Notes: a model not told the origin generated them from the sequence alone. Counted from the first letter of the stretch, positions 1 through 7,345 are shown. The stretch: DNA of 18,448 nt from JBOGFC01 sp050742155 (GCA_050742155.1 JBOGFC010000070.1:1-18448), one strand, 5' to 3'. A program made the numbers and translations.

Positions 1-918
1 GCCAAGCAGGTGATCGTCCAGCGGCTGCGCGACGCCAAGCGTGAGCAGGTCTTCGACATCTACGAGGGCCGGGAGGGCGATCTGGTCACCGGGATCGTTC
101 AGCAACACGACCACCGCTACACGATCCTCGACCTGGGCAACGCCGAGGCGCTCATGCCGGGGTCGGAGCGCATGCCCTACGAGCGGCTGGAACGGGGCAC
201 CCGCGTGAAGGCCTTCATCCTGGAGGTGCGCAAGGAGACCAAGGGTCCGCAGATCGTAGTGAGCCGCAGCCACCCCGACTTCATCCGCCGGCTGTTCGAG
301 CTGGAGGTGCCGGAGCTCCTCGACGGGACGGTGGAGATCAAGGCCATCGCTCGGGAGCCGGGCCATCGCACCAAGATCGCGGTGGCCTCCAATGACCGCA
401 ACGTCGACCCGGTGGGCGCCTGCGTAGGGGCGCGGGGCTCCCGGGTCCGCCAGGTGGTGAACGAGCTGCGAGGCGAGAAGGTGGACATCGTGGAGTGGCG
501 GGGGGAATCTGCCCAGTTCATCGCCGAGGCCCTCAGCCCGGCCAAGGTGCGTGAGGTGCGCCTGGACTCCGAGACGATGACCGCCGCGGTGATCGTCCCG
601 GACCACCAGCTCTCGCTGGCCATCGGCAAGGAAGGCCAGAACGCCCGGCTGGCCGCCCGGCTGACCGGTTATCGGATCGACATCCAGTCGGAGAGCCAGG
701 ACGCCGGCTTGGTGCCGCCCACCGCCAGGGTGAACGGGTCCCAGGCCGCCGCTGAAAGCCGGAAGGCGGAGGAGGAGGCACCCGTCTCGGAAGAGACCAA
801 GCCCGAGCCCGAGGCCGAGCCGGAGGAAGGGGCGATCGAGCCCGAGCCCGAGGCGACGGCAGCCGAAGCGGAGGAAGAGACCGAGCAGGTGAGGAGTGGC
901 GAAGCTGAGAGTCTATGA
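1..918 (+). CDS. nusA: Transcription termination/antitermination factor NusA (5'-truncated by window edge)
   Basis: NusA binds RNA polymerase and nascent RNA and modulates pausing, termination and antitermination. The reading frame is open from base 1, so the N-terminal RNAP-binding domain lies outside the window; a GTG at base 10 is internal. Visible in order, numbered from base 1: S1 domain (about 22-90, EGREGDLVTG), KH1 (near 136, DPVGACVGARGSRV), KH2 (near 207, LAIGKEGQNARLAARL). A low-complexity acidic tail rich in Glu/Pro follows (about 239-305) instead of a structured C-terminal repeat. The stop overlaps the infB start by 23 bases, which implies translational coupling. No ylxR/rnpM gene lies between nusA and infB, although many bacteria have one there. 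Family assignment is secure. Confidence 0.97.
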   Translation, partial: AKQVIVQRLRDAKREQVFDIYEGREGDLVTGIVQQHDHRYTILDLGNAEALMPGSERMPYERLERGTRVKAFILEVRKETKGPQIVVSRSHPDFIRRLFELEVPELLDGTVEIKAIAREPGHRTKIAVASNDRNVDPVGACVGARGSRVRQVVNELRGEKVDIVEWRGESAQFIAEALSPAKVREVRLDSETMTAAVIVPDHQLSLAIGKEGQNARLAARLTGYRIDIQSESQDAGLVPPTARVNGSQAAAESRKAEEEAPVSEETKPEPEAEPEEGAIEPEPEATAAEAEEETEQVRSGEAESL

Positions 919-2905
919 GCTCGCCCGCCATTTGGGCGTGGAGTCCAAGGATCTCATGGAGCGAGCCGCCGAGCTGGGCGTAGAGGTGAGAACCGCCTCC
1001 TCCGGGCTGGGGGAGGACGAGGCTGAGCTTCTACGGCTGTCGTATGTAGAGCCTTCCGACGGGGAGGCGGAGCCGGCCTCGGTGCCTTCCCCGGAGCCCG
1101 AGCCCGAGGTGGCCACCCTCCCGGTTGAGGGAGAGTCCGTCCAATTCCGCCCGGGCATCACCGTGGGGGAGTTCGCCGAGGCGGTGGGGGAATCACCGGC
1201 GACAGTGGTGAAGGCGCTGATGGAGATGGGGGAGATGATCTCCGCCTCGCAGGCCATCCCGACCGAGGCGCTGGGACTCCTGGCCGAGCACTTCGAGTAC
1301 CGGGCCCCGGTGGGAGAGGTGGAGTCGGCCCCCATCGAGGCGCCGCCTGCCGCCGTCGCCCCCCAGCCTCAATACGACGACCGGCCCGAGGATCTGAGGC
1401 CCCGCCCCCCGGTGGTCACCGTGATGGGCCACGTGGACCACGGCAAGACCCGGCTGCTGGACGCCATCCGCAAGACCAACGTGGTGGCCGGGGAAGCCGG
1501 CGGCATCACCCAGCACATCGGCGCCTATCAGGTTGAGCTGAACGGGCGACCCATCACGTTCATCGACACGCCCGGCCACGAAGCCTTCACGGCCCTGCGG
1601 GCCCGGGGGGCGCAGGTGACCGACATCGTGGTCCTGGTGGTGGCGGCCGACGACGGGGTGATGCCCCAGACGGCGGAGGCGATCAGCCATGCCAAGGCGG
1701 CCGGGGTGCCGATCGTCGTGGCCATCAACAAGATCGACCTCGCCCAGGCCGACCCCGACCGCGTCCGAGCCCAGCTCACCGAGCACGACCTGGTCGCCGA
1801 GCAGCTGGGCGGGGAGACCATCACGGTGGAGGTGTCGGCGCTCGAGAACCAGGGGATCGAGCAGCTCCTGGAGATGCTCGACCTGGTGGCCGAGGTGGAG
1901 GACTTCCGGGCCAACCCCGAGGCGCCGGCCTCCGGCACGGTGATCGAGGGCCAGCTCGACGTGGGGCGGGGCCCGGTGGGGACGGTGATCGTGCAGCGGG
2001 GGACACTGCGAGTGGGCGACTCGCTGGTCGCCGGTCCGGTGGCCGGGCGGGTGCGGGCCATGCTCAACGACCTGGGCGAGCCGGTGAAGGAGGTGGCTCC
2101 CTCGGCGCCGGTGCTCATCATGGGGTGGGACGACGTGCCCCAGGCCGGCGACTATTTCCGGGTGGTGGCCGATGACCGGGAAGCTCGCAACCTGGCCCAG
2201 GCTCGGGTGACCCAGGTGCGGGCCGATGAGCTGACCGTTCCCACCGCCGAAGAACGCTTCTCCCAGCTCCTCGATCAGCTGCGCAGCGGAGAGGAAGCCG
2301 AGCTGCGCTTGATCCTGAAGGCGGATGCCCAGGGGTCGCTGGAGGCGATTCGCGATGGCGTGGGCAAGATCGGCCGGGAAGGGGGGCGAACCATGGTCAT
2401 CCATGCCGCCGTGGGGGGCATCAACGAGAACGACGTGATGCTGGCCGAGGCGAGCCAGGCGGTCATCGTCGGCTTCAACGTCCGCCCGGACGCCAAGGCC
2501 CGGCGGGCCTCCGAAGAGCAGGGGGTCGAGATACTCACCTACCGGGTGATCTACGAGCTGCTCGAGGAGGTCGAGCAGATGCTGGTCGGAAGGCTGGCCC
2601 CCGAGCAGGTGGAGAGCATCCTGGGAGTGGCCGAGGTGAGGGCCACCTTCCGCGTGCCCCGCTTCGGCCTGGTGGCCGGCTGCTACGTCGTCGAGGGCGA
2701 GATCACCCGCGGCGCCAAGGGGCGGTTAGTCCGCGACGGGGTGGTCGTCTACGACGGCTCGGTCGTGTCGCTACGGCGCTTCAAGGACGACGTTCGGGCG
2801 GTGGCGGCCGGCTACGAGTGCGGGATCGGCCTGGAGAACTTCCGAGACGTGAAGGAAGGCGACGTCATCGAGGCCTACCAGGTGCGAGAGGTGGCCCGGG
2901 TCTAG
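896..2905 (+). CDS. infB: Translation initiation factor IF-2
   Basis: GTPase that delivers initiator tRNA and promotes subunit joining. The GTG start at 896 gives MAKLRVYELARHLGVE, a typical IF2_N helix-turn module, and has a GAGG-type Shine-Dalgarno just upstream inside nusA. A second IF2_N-like stretch (about 83-135) is joined by a Pro/Glu-rich linker. G-domain motifs are intact: G1 GHVDHGKT (178-185), G2 GGITQHIG, G3 DTPGH (from 224), G4 NKID (from 278), G5 SALE. Domain II follows, then domain III (near 471, LKADAQGSLEAI) and the C-terminal fMet-tRNA-binding domain (to 669). At 669 aa it is much shorter than many actinobacterial IF2 proteins, whose N-termini are long; the catalytic and ribosome-binding parts look complete. 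The gene ends 10 bases before a palindromic repeat. Confidence 0.98.
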   Translation: MAKLRVYELARHLGVESKDLMERAAELGVEVRTASSGLGEDEAELLRLSYVEPSDGEAEPASVPSPEPEPEVATLPVEGESVQFRPGITVGEFAEAVGESPATVVKALMEMGEMISASQAIPTEALGLLAEHFEYRAPVGEVESAPIEAPPAAVAPQPQYDDRPEDLRPRPPVVTVMGHVDHGKTRLLDAIRKTNVVAGEAGGITQHIGAYQVELNGRPITFIDTPGHEAFTALRARGAQVTDIVVLVVAADDGVMPQTAEAISHAKAAGVPIVVAINKIDLAQADPDRVRAQLTEHDLVAEQLGGETITVEVSALENQGIEQLLEMLDLVAEVEDFRANPEAPASGTVIEGQLDVGRGPVGTVIVQRGTLRVGDSLVAGPVAGRVRAMLNDLGEPVKEVAPSAPVLIMGWDDVPQAGDYFRVVADDREARNLAQARVTQVRADELTVPTAEERFSQLLDQLRSGEEAELRLILKADAQGSLEAIRDGVGKIGREGGRTMVIHAAVGGINENDVMLAEASQAVIVGFNVRPDAKARRASEEQGVEILTYRVIYELLEEVEQMLVGRLAPEQVESILGVAEVRATFRVPRFGLVAGCYVVEGEITRGAKGRLVRDGVVVYDGSVVSLRRFKDDVRAVAAGYECGIGLENFRDVKEGDVIEAYQVREVARV

Positions 2906-2914
2906 CGGTTTCTC

Positions 2915-2963
2915 GTTCTTGTGACGGTTGAGCACGGCATGGGGGGACAAGCGTCACAAGAAC
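2915..2963. repeat. Intergenic palindrome, copy 1 (12-bp arms, conserved loop)
   Basis: Arms GTTCTTGTGACG (2915-2926) and CGTCACAAGAAC (2952-2963) are perfectly complementary. After one mismatch the stem continues with TTG/CAA (2928-2930 with 2948-2950). The loop contains CACGGCATGGGGGG. It sits 10 bases after the infB stop and 16 bases before ylxP. Related elements lie at 5649-5696 and 11200-11246. It could act as a transcript-end or processing hairpin, but no U-tract follows the stem, so a simple intrinsic terminator is doubtful. Confidence 0.85.
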
Positions 2964-2978
2964 TAAGGTCCGTCGAGG

Positions 2979-3272
2979 ATGTATGCAGCAGCCCTCCGAC
3001 TCGAGCTCCGTCTCCCCGCCGCGCAGTCCCTCAAGCAGAAGCGACGCCTCATCAAGGCCGTCCTGGCCGGCCTGCGTAAGCAATTTCCCGTGGCGGTGGC
3101 AGAGGTCGACCATCAGGACCTCTGGCAACGGGCCACCCTGGCGGTGGCGGCCGTGGCCCCACAAGCCGGGCAGCTCGACCGGCTCCTCCACTCGGTGGAG
3201 CGCTACGTGCGGGCCAACCGGGAGATGGAGGTGCTGGAGATCGGAGTGGCCTACCTGGAGGAGCGAGGGTGA
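2979..3272 (+). CDS. ylxP: DUF503 family protein (YlxP-like)
   Basis: Small protein of 97 aa belonging to DUF503, found between infB and rbfA in many Gram-positive bacteria and often thought to be linked to ribosome biogenesis; its molecular role is not established. The family signature is clear: an N-terminal beta strand (YAAALRLELRLP), SLKQKRRLIK near residue 18, and VAEVDHQDLWQRATLAVA in the middle. I chose the ATG at 2979, with AAGG at 2965-2968 as a somewhat distant Shine-Dalgarno. The stop overlaps the rbfA start (GTGA), so the two are probably translationally coupled. Nothing is truncated. Confidence 0.93.
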   Translation: MYAAALRLELRLPAAQSLKQKRRLIKAVLAGLRKQFPVAVAEVDHQDLWQRATLAVAAVAPQAGQLDRLLHSVERYVRANREMEVLEIGVAYLEERG

Positions 3273-3646
3273 GGCGGCCCACGGCTCGCATGCGGCGGGT
3301 GAACGAGATCCTGCGGGAGGTGATCGCCGAGTCGGTCACCCGCCTCAAGGACCCGCGGGTGGGGTTCGTCACCATCACGGCCGTCGACACCTCGCCGGAC
3401 CTGCGCCATGCCGCGGTCTACTATTCGGTGCTCGGAACCTCCGAGGAGCAGGCGGTCACCGAGGCCGCCCTGCGCTCCGCTGCTCCCCACATCCGGGCGG
3501 AGGTGGGGCGACAGGTCCGCCTCAAGTACCTTCCCGAGCTGGCCTTCGAGCGCGACGAGGCGCTCGAGCGAGGGATCCGGGTGCAGGAGCTGCTGCGCCA
3601 GATCGAGATGGAGCGAGATGACAGAGGCGATCCAGAGAGCGGCTGA
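3269..3646 (+). CDS. rbfA: Ribosome-binding factor A
   Basis: RbfA binds the immature 30S subunit and assists late maturation of 16S rRNA. The 125-aa product shows the family pattern: basic N-terminus with RMRRVNEILREVIAE (about 8-22), LKDPRVGFVTITAVDTSPDLRHAAVYYSV (single KH-like fold), and the C-terminal LKYLPELAFERDEALERGIRV. The GTG start at 3269 overlaps the ylxP stop in a GTGA arrangement. Its own end overlaps the next gene by 29 bases, continuing the chain of coupled starts in this operon. Length is normal for the family. Confidence 0.96.
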   Translation: MRRPTARMRRVNEILREVIAESVTRLKDPRVGFVTITAVDTSPDLRHAAVYYSVLGTSEEQAVTEAALRSAAPHIRAEVGRQVRLKYLPELAFERDEALERGIRVQELLRQIEMERDDRGDPESG

Positions 3647-4598
3647 GATGCTGAGGACGGCCGGCACGGTGGCGGTGGCCTGCCACGTCGGGCCCGACGG
3701 TGACGCCCTCGGCTCGGCGCTCGGCCTCGCCCTCTCCGCCCGCCGCGCCGGCAAGCAGGCGGTCGCCTCCTTCGGATCGCCCTTCGGTGTGTCCGACAAC
3801 TACCGCTTCCTGCCCTTGGAGGTGCTGGTGCCTCCCTCGCAGTTCCCTGCCGAGCCGGAGGTGCTGGTCGCCTTCGACGTGGCGGCTCCGGAGCGGCTCG
3901 GTGAGCTGGCCAAGGCGGCCAAGGCGGCCGGCTGCCTGATCATCATCGACCACCACATCTCCAACAAGGGGTTTGGCGACATCGACGTCATCGACCCGGA
4001 AGCGGCCGCCTCCGCCCAGCTGGCCTATTACCTGATCAGGACGCTGGACTGGCCGCTCGACGCCGAGGTGGCCACCTGCCTCCTCACCGGCCTGGTCACC
4101 GATACCGGACGGTTCCAATACTCGAACGCCACTCCGGAGGCCCTGCGGGTGGCCGCCGCCCTGGTCGAGGCGGGCGCCCGCCCGGAGGTGATCGGCCAGA
4201 GCGTCTACGAGAGAGTCCCCTTTGGCTTCCTGCACGTGGAGGCGGCCGTGCTGGAGCGAAGCGTCCTCGAGCCGGAGCTCGCCTTCGTCTGGTCGGTGCT
4301 ACGGATCGCCGACCTCGAACGGGCCGGGATCGGCCTCGAGGAGACCGAGTCGCTCATCGACGCCCTCCGGGTCGCCCGGGAGGCCCAGGTGGCGGGTCTC
4401 GTCAAGGAGCTCTCCGGCGGGGAGGTGAAGGTCAGCCTCCGCTCTCGGGGCGCCGTGGACGTGGAGGCGATCGCCTCCAGCCTGGGTGGAGGAGGCCATC
4501 ACAACGCCTCCGGCTTCACCTACCGGGGGTCGGCCGACGAGGCCATCGCCGAGGTGCGGGTCCGTCTGGCCTCTAGAGCAGCCAGCCATGATGGTTAG
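3618..4598 (+). CDS. nrnA: DHH-family phosphoesterase, NrnA-like (nanoRNase / pAp phosphatase)
   Basis: Predicted bifunctional oligoribonuclease/3'-phosphoadenosine-5'-phosphate phosphatase, degrading 2-5 nt RNAs and possibly pAp or linear dinucleotides. Manganese-binding motifs are present: H23-x-x-P26-D27-x-D29 (HVGPDGDALGS), the central DHH at 111-113 (IIDHHISN), and TGLVTDTGRFQYSN near 155-168. The DHHA1 substrate-binding domain ends with GGGGHHNASGF (HH at 294-295). The ATG at 3618 gives a 326-aa protein of usual family length; an upstream extension would run through rbfA. It overlaps rbfA by 29 bases. The stop (4596-4598) falls inside the first copy of the duplicated truB 5' end, so nrnA and an ancestral truB start probably overlapped directly. 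Confidence 0.94.
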   Translation: MTEAIQRAAEMLRTAGTVAVACHVGPDGDALGSALGLALSARRAGKQAVASFGSPFGVSDNYRFLPLEVLVPPSQFPAEPEVLVAFDVAAPERLGELAKAAKAAGCLIIIDHHISNKGFGDIDVIDPEAAASAQLAYYLIRTLDWPLDAEVATCLLTGLVTDTGRFQYSNATPEALRVAAALVEAGARPEVIGQSVYERVPFGFLHVEAAVLERSVLEPELAFVWSVLRIADLERAGIGLEETESLIDALRVAREAQVAGLVKELSGGEVKVSLRSRGAVDVEAIASSLGGGGHHNASGFTYRGSADEAIAEVRVRLASRAASHDG

Positions 4599-4644
4599 CG
4601 GCTTCTTGCTGGTCGACAAGCCCTCCGGCTGGACCTCGCATGAC
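4588..4644 (+). repeat. Direct repeat, truB 5' copy 1 (57 bp)
   Basis: These 57 bases match 4730-4786 at 55 positions. The two differences (CTG/CTA and ACC/ACG in the TruB frame) are both synonymous, so the encoded peptides are identical. The repeat offset is 142 bases, which is not a multiple of three. AGAGCAGCC also occurs before both copies (4575-4583 and 4699-4707), at a different spacing. Confidence 0.93.
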
Positions 4645-4652
4645 CGGGGGGT

Positions 4653-4721
4653 TTGGGGGGCCATGGCGGGCCCTATTAGGGAGAGCGACTTCTTACTCAG
4701 AGCAGCCGCCGGGCCCCCCAA
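4653..4721 (+). repeat. Insert with 10-bp inverted ends and G-runs before the truB ribosome binding site
   Basis: TTGGGGGGCC (4653-4662) and GGCCCCCCAA (4712-4721) are perfect inverted repeats. After a small internal loop the stem continues with GGCGG (4665-4669) and CCGCC (4706-4710), leaving a 36-base loop. Four G-runs lie on the sense strand (4646-4651, 4655-4660, 4668-4670, 4679-4681), so a G-quadruplex could compete with the hairpin. The right arm ends one or two bases before the AAGGA of truB. It could be a tiny MITE-like insertion or a regulatory leader. Confidence 0.7.
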
Positions 4722-4729
4722 GAAGGAAG

Positions 4730-4786
4730 ATGATGGTTAGCGGCTTCTTGCTAGTCGACAAGCCCTCCGGCTGGACGTCGCATGAC
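4730..4786 (+). repeat. Direct repeat, truB 5' copy 2 (57 bp, functional)
   Basis: Second copy of the repeat at 4588-4644, forming the actual start of truB. Confidence 0.93.
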
Positions 4787-5626
4787 GTCGTCGCCGAGGT
4801 GCGACGCCTGGTCGGCCAGAAGAAGGTAGGGCACGGCGGTACCCTCGATCCCATGGCCACCGGCCTGCTGGTGCTGGGGCTGGGCCAGGCCACCCGACTG
4901 CTCCGTTTCGTCCAGCAGCTCCCCAAGGAATACCTGGCCACTGCGGTGCTGGGGGTGGCCACCGATACCCTGGATGCCGAGGGGGCGGTGCTGTGGCGGG
5001 AGCCCATGGAGGTCGAGGAGGAGGACCTGGCCCGGGTGCTCCCCCGCTTCGTGGGCCGTATCGTGCAGGTGCCTCCAATGGTGTCGGCGCTACGGATGGA
5101 AGGTAGGCGCCTTTACGAGCTGGCCCGGCACGGCGAGGAGGTGGACCGGGAGGGTCGTCCGGTGGAGGTACACGAGCTCGAGCTGGTGGAGTTCGCTCCC
5201 GGCGAGTACCCGGAGGCGACGCTGCGGGTGGTGTGCGGCAAGGGGACCTACATACGGGCCCTGGCGGACGACATCGGCAAGGCGCTGGGCGGGCGGGCCC
5301 ACCTGGCAGAGCTGCGCCGCACCCGCGTGGGCTCGTTCTCGGCCGAAGGGGATGGCTGGTCCGTTGAGGGTTTCCGGGAGCAGGCCGAGGCCGGATCTCT
5401 GGAGCACATGATCTTGTCACCGGCCGAGGGCTTGCGCGACCTTCCGGCCGTGACGGTGGATGAGGCCACCGCCCGCGGGGTCAGTCACGGGGTGGCCTTT
5501 GCTCCGACCGCCTTGGGGGACGGCCCCTCGGATGAGGCCTTCCGGGTGCTCTCGGCAAACGGACGGCTGCTGGCCGTCTATCGGGGCGAAGGCCGCAAGC
5601 TGGCCCCCGAGGTGGTCCTGGCGTGA
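4733..5626 (+). CDS. truB: tRNA pseudouridine(55) synthase TruB
   Basis: Isomerises U55 in the T-loop of tRNAs. From the ATG at 4733 the protein is 297 aa, normal for TruB. Visible motifs: GFLLVDKPSGWTSHDVV at the N-terminus, then KKVGHGGTLDPMATGLL with the catalytic Asp at 39. KEYLATAVLGVATDTLDAEG carries the conserved Tyr, followed by RIVQVPPMVSALRMEGRRLYELAR, GTYIRALADDIG and LRRTRVGSF. A short PUA-like C-terminal part lies beyond about residue 235. The start at 4733 is chosen because AAGGA (4723-4727) sits five bases upstream; ATG 4730 is too close to it. An in-frame ATG at 4640 would add residues from the inserted segment and is rejected. The gene is followed by a palindromic repeat. Confidence 0.96.
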   Translation: MVSGFLLVDKPSGWTSHDVVAEVRRLVGQKKVGHGGTLDPMATGLLVLGLGQATRLLRFVQQLPKEYLATAVLGVATDTLDAEGAVLWREPMEVEEEDLARVLPRFVGRIVQVPPMVSALRMEGRRLYELARHGEEVDREGRPVEVHELELVEFAPGEYPEATLRVVCGKGTYIRALADDIGKALGGRAHLAELRRTRVGSFSAEGDGWSVEGFREQAEAGSLEHMILSPAEGLRDLPAVTVDEATARGVSHGVAFAPTALGDGPSDEAFRVLSANGRLLAVYRGEGRKLAPEVVLA

Positions 5627-5648
5627 GCCCCCGTTCCCGCCCCTCCCG

Positions 5649-5696
5649 TTCTTGCGTGAGTTCCCGCCCACATACGGTACGAAACTCACGCAAGAA
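5649..5696. repeat. Intergenic palindrome, copy 2 (14-bp perfect arms, inverted orientation)
   Basis: TTCTTGCGTGAGTT (5649-5662) pairs perfectly with AACTCACGCAAGAA (5683-5696). An outer CCTCCC (5642-5647) can pair with GGGAGG (5704-5709). Read on the - strand the loop contains ACCGTATGTGGGCGG, matching the loop of copy 3 (ACCGTATGAGTGG). It lies 22 bases after the truB stop, between truB and ribF. The rest of this 108-base intergenic region shows only a weak GAGGG-type ribosome binding site for ribF. Confidence 0.88.
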
Positions 5697-5734
5697 GCGT
5701 AGGGGGAGGTTCTGGCGGCGATGAGGGTTCTTAC

Positions 5735-7324
5735 GTGAAGGTGCTGAGAGGGGACCCGGCCACTTGGGAGGCGCCTCCCGAAGGATCGGTGGTGACCATC
5801 GGGGTCTACGACGGGGTACATCGCGGGCACCACCGGGTGCTCGCACGTGTGGTGGCCCGGGCGGAGGAGATCGGCGCCCGGGCGGTGGTGCTCACCTTCA
5901 ACCCTCACCCGCTTGCCCTGATCGCCCCCCAGCGGGCGCCCCGTCTGCTCACTACCATCGAACAGCGCTTGGACTTGTTCGGCCGGCTCGGCCTGGAGCT
6001 GGCGGCGGTGCTCACCTTCGACGAGAGGACCCGCAACCTGGGGCCGGAGGCGTTCGTCGAGCAGGTCCTGGTCCAGGGGTTGGCGGCCCGGGTGGTGGCG
6101 GTGGGGGAGGACTTCCGCTTCGGCCGCGACCGCGCCGGGGACGTGGAGATCTTGGCCGAGCTGGGGGAGCGGTACGGGTTCGTGGTTGAGCCGATCTCGT
6201 TGGTGGAGGTCGGCGGAGAGGCGCTCTCCTCAACGGCCATCCGCCGGGCGATCGCGGCCGGTGACGTGGAGGAGGCGGCCCGGGGGTTGGGGCGGTGCCC
6301 CACTCTCCGGGGCATCGTGATGCGGGGCGACGCTCGGGGTCAGCAGTTGGGCTTCCCCACTGCCAACCTGGAGGTCCCCCTTGACGTGGTGATCCCCGCC
6401 CGGGGCATCTACGCCGGTTGGGCGCGAATTGGGGAGAAGGAGCACCCGGCTGCCATCAGTGTGGGTGTGCGTCCCACCTTTGCCGACGGGGAGGCCGAGG
6501 TGGTGGAGGCTTACCTCCTCGATTTCGAGGCCGACCTCTACGGGCGGGAGCTTGACATCGGGCTGTGCGAGCGGCTGCGGGACGAGCAGAGGTTCGACAG
6601 TGTTGAGGAGCTGGTCGAGCAGATGCACCGAGACGTGGAGGAGGTTCGAAGGAGGCAAAGAGCGGCCGCCACCGGCGAGTCGATCGCCGGGTTCTTCGAC
6701 CGGGAGGCCTGCTGTCACCCGGCCGGCGACACCGAGGCGACCGTCTCGGGCGTCTCCGAGATGCTGCTCTCCGAGTTAGAGGGCGCCGGGCTGGCCGGTC
6801 GGACTGTGCTCGAGCTCGGCTGCGGGATGGGCAGCCTGGCTCTGGCTGCGCTGCGAGCCGGTGCGACGAGGGTGACCGGCATTGACATCTCCCCGGGGAG
6901 CATCGAGGTGGCACGTCGCCGTGCACAGGAGGCGGACCTGGCCGACCGGAGCACCTTCGAGGTGGGCGATGGGGCCAACAGCCAGGTGGGCTCGCACGAC
7001 CTGGTCGTCATGGACAAGGTGTTCTGCTGCTACCCCTTCGTGGAGAGCCTGCTCACCCATTCCCTGGATCGGGCCGAGAGGCTCTATGGATACTCCCTGC
7101 CGGCCTCGGTCGGCTTCTGGGGATCGCTGGCCCGGATGGTCATCTTCCTGGAGAACCTCTGGCGCCGGCTGCGAGGTGATCCCTTCCGAGCCTACGTCCA
7201 CGATGTCGGCCGGATCGAGACAAGGGTTCGAGGGCAGGGGTTCAGGCCGATTGTGCGGTCTCGGTGGTGGACATGGCAGGTGGCCGTCTATCTCCGTGAC
7301 CCTCCGCAGTCGGCCCCTCGGTAG
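5735..7324 (+). CDS. ribF: RibF (riboflavin kinase/FAD synthetase) fused to a class I SAM methyltransferase
   Basis: Residues 1 to about 308 are a complete RibF, making FMN and FAD from riboflavin. The FAD-synthetase nucleotidyltransferase motifs are VVTIGVYDGVHRGHH, LTFNPHP, GEDFRFGRDRAGD and LSSTAIRRAI; the kinase part has GQQLGFPTANLEVP, GIYAGW, VGVRPTF and DFEADLYGRELDI. Residues about 325-529 form a methyltransferase: FFDREACCHPAGDTEATVSG, SAM-binding motif I VLELGCGMG (358-366), motif II VTGIDISPGS, then VVMDKVFCCYP and FRAYVHDVGRIE. This resembles the stand-alone methyltransferases with a VCCYP motif common in high-GC bacteria; its substrate is unknown. The GTG at 5735 is used, with TGAGGG upstream. 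No stop or start codon separates the halves, and AAGGAGG (6649-6655) at the junction looks like an old ribosome binding site. Confidence 0.9.
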   Translation: MKVLRGDPATWEAPPEGSVVTIGVYDGVHRGHHRVLARVVARAEEIGARAVVLTFNPHPLALIAPQRAPRLLTTIEQRLDLFGRLGLELAAVLTFDERTRNLGPEAFVEQVLVQGLAARVVAVGEDFRFGRDRAGDVEILAELGERYGFVVEPISLVEVGGEALSSTAIRRAIAAGDVEEAARGLGRCPTLRGIVMRGDARGQQLGFPTANLEVPLDVVIPARGIYAGWARIGEKEHPAAISVGVRPTFADGEAEVVEAYLLDFEADLYGRELDIGLCERLRDEQRFDSVEELVEQMHRDVEEVRRRQRAAATGESIAGFFDREACCHPAGDTEATVSGVSEMLLSELEGAGLAGRTVLELGCGMGSLALAALRAGATRVTGIDISPGSIEVARRRAQEADLADRSTFEVGDGANSQVGSHDLVVMDKVFCCYPFVESLLTHSLDRAERLYGYSLPASVGFWGSLARMVIFLENLWRRLRGDPFRAYVHDVGRIETRVRGQGFRPIVRSRWWTWQVAVYLRDPPQSAPR

Positions 7325-7345
7325 GGCCGCGGTAGGCGGTCGGAC

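Larger units (their letters stand above)
4588..4740 (+). pseudogene. Duplicated 5' fragment of truB, 50-codon ORF ending inside the real truB
   Basis: The ATG at 4588 opens MMVSGFLLVDKPSGWTSHD, identical to the TruB N-terminus starting at 4730, then diverges into RGVWGAMAGPI and a tail ending PPKKEDDG. The stop (4738-4740) lies a few bases past the functional truB start at 4733. The fragment lacks the catalytic Asp and everything downstream, so it cannot be a pseudouridine synthase. It overlaps the last codons of nrnA. It is most simply the remnant of the original truB start, left after a partial duplication plus insertion. If translated, it could act as a leader peptide coupled to truB; that is inference. 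Confidence 0.75.

Noticed and set aside
1193..2404. 403-codon antisense frame over infB
   Set aside because: Shadow of infB with no domain and a biased composition.
4640..4732. In-frame ATG at 4640 as an N-terminally extended TruB start
   Set aside because: The extra residues come from the duplicated/inserted segment, are unlike TruB, and lack a ribosome binding site; 4733 matches the family N-terminus.
5721..5738. ATG at 5721 reading MRVLT, similar to the MKVLRG start of RibF
   Set aside because: Stops after five codons; the resemblance to a second duplicated gene start is too short to separate from chance.
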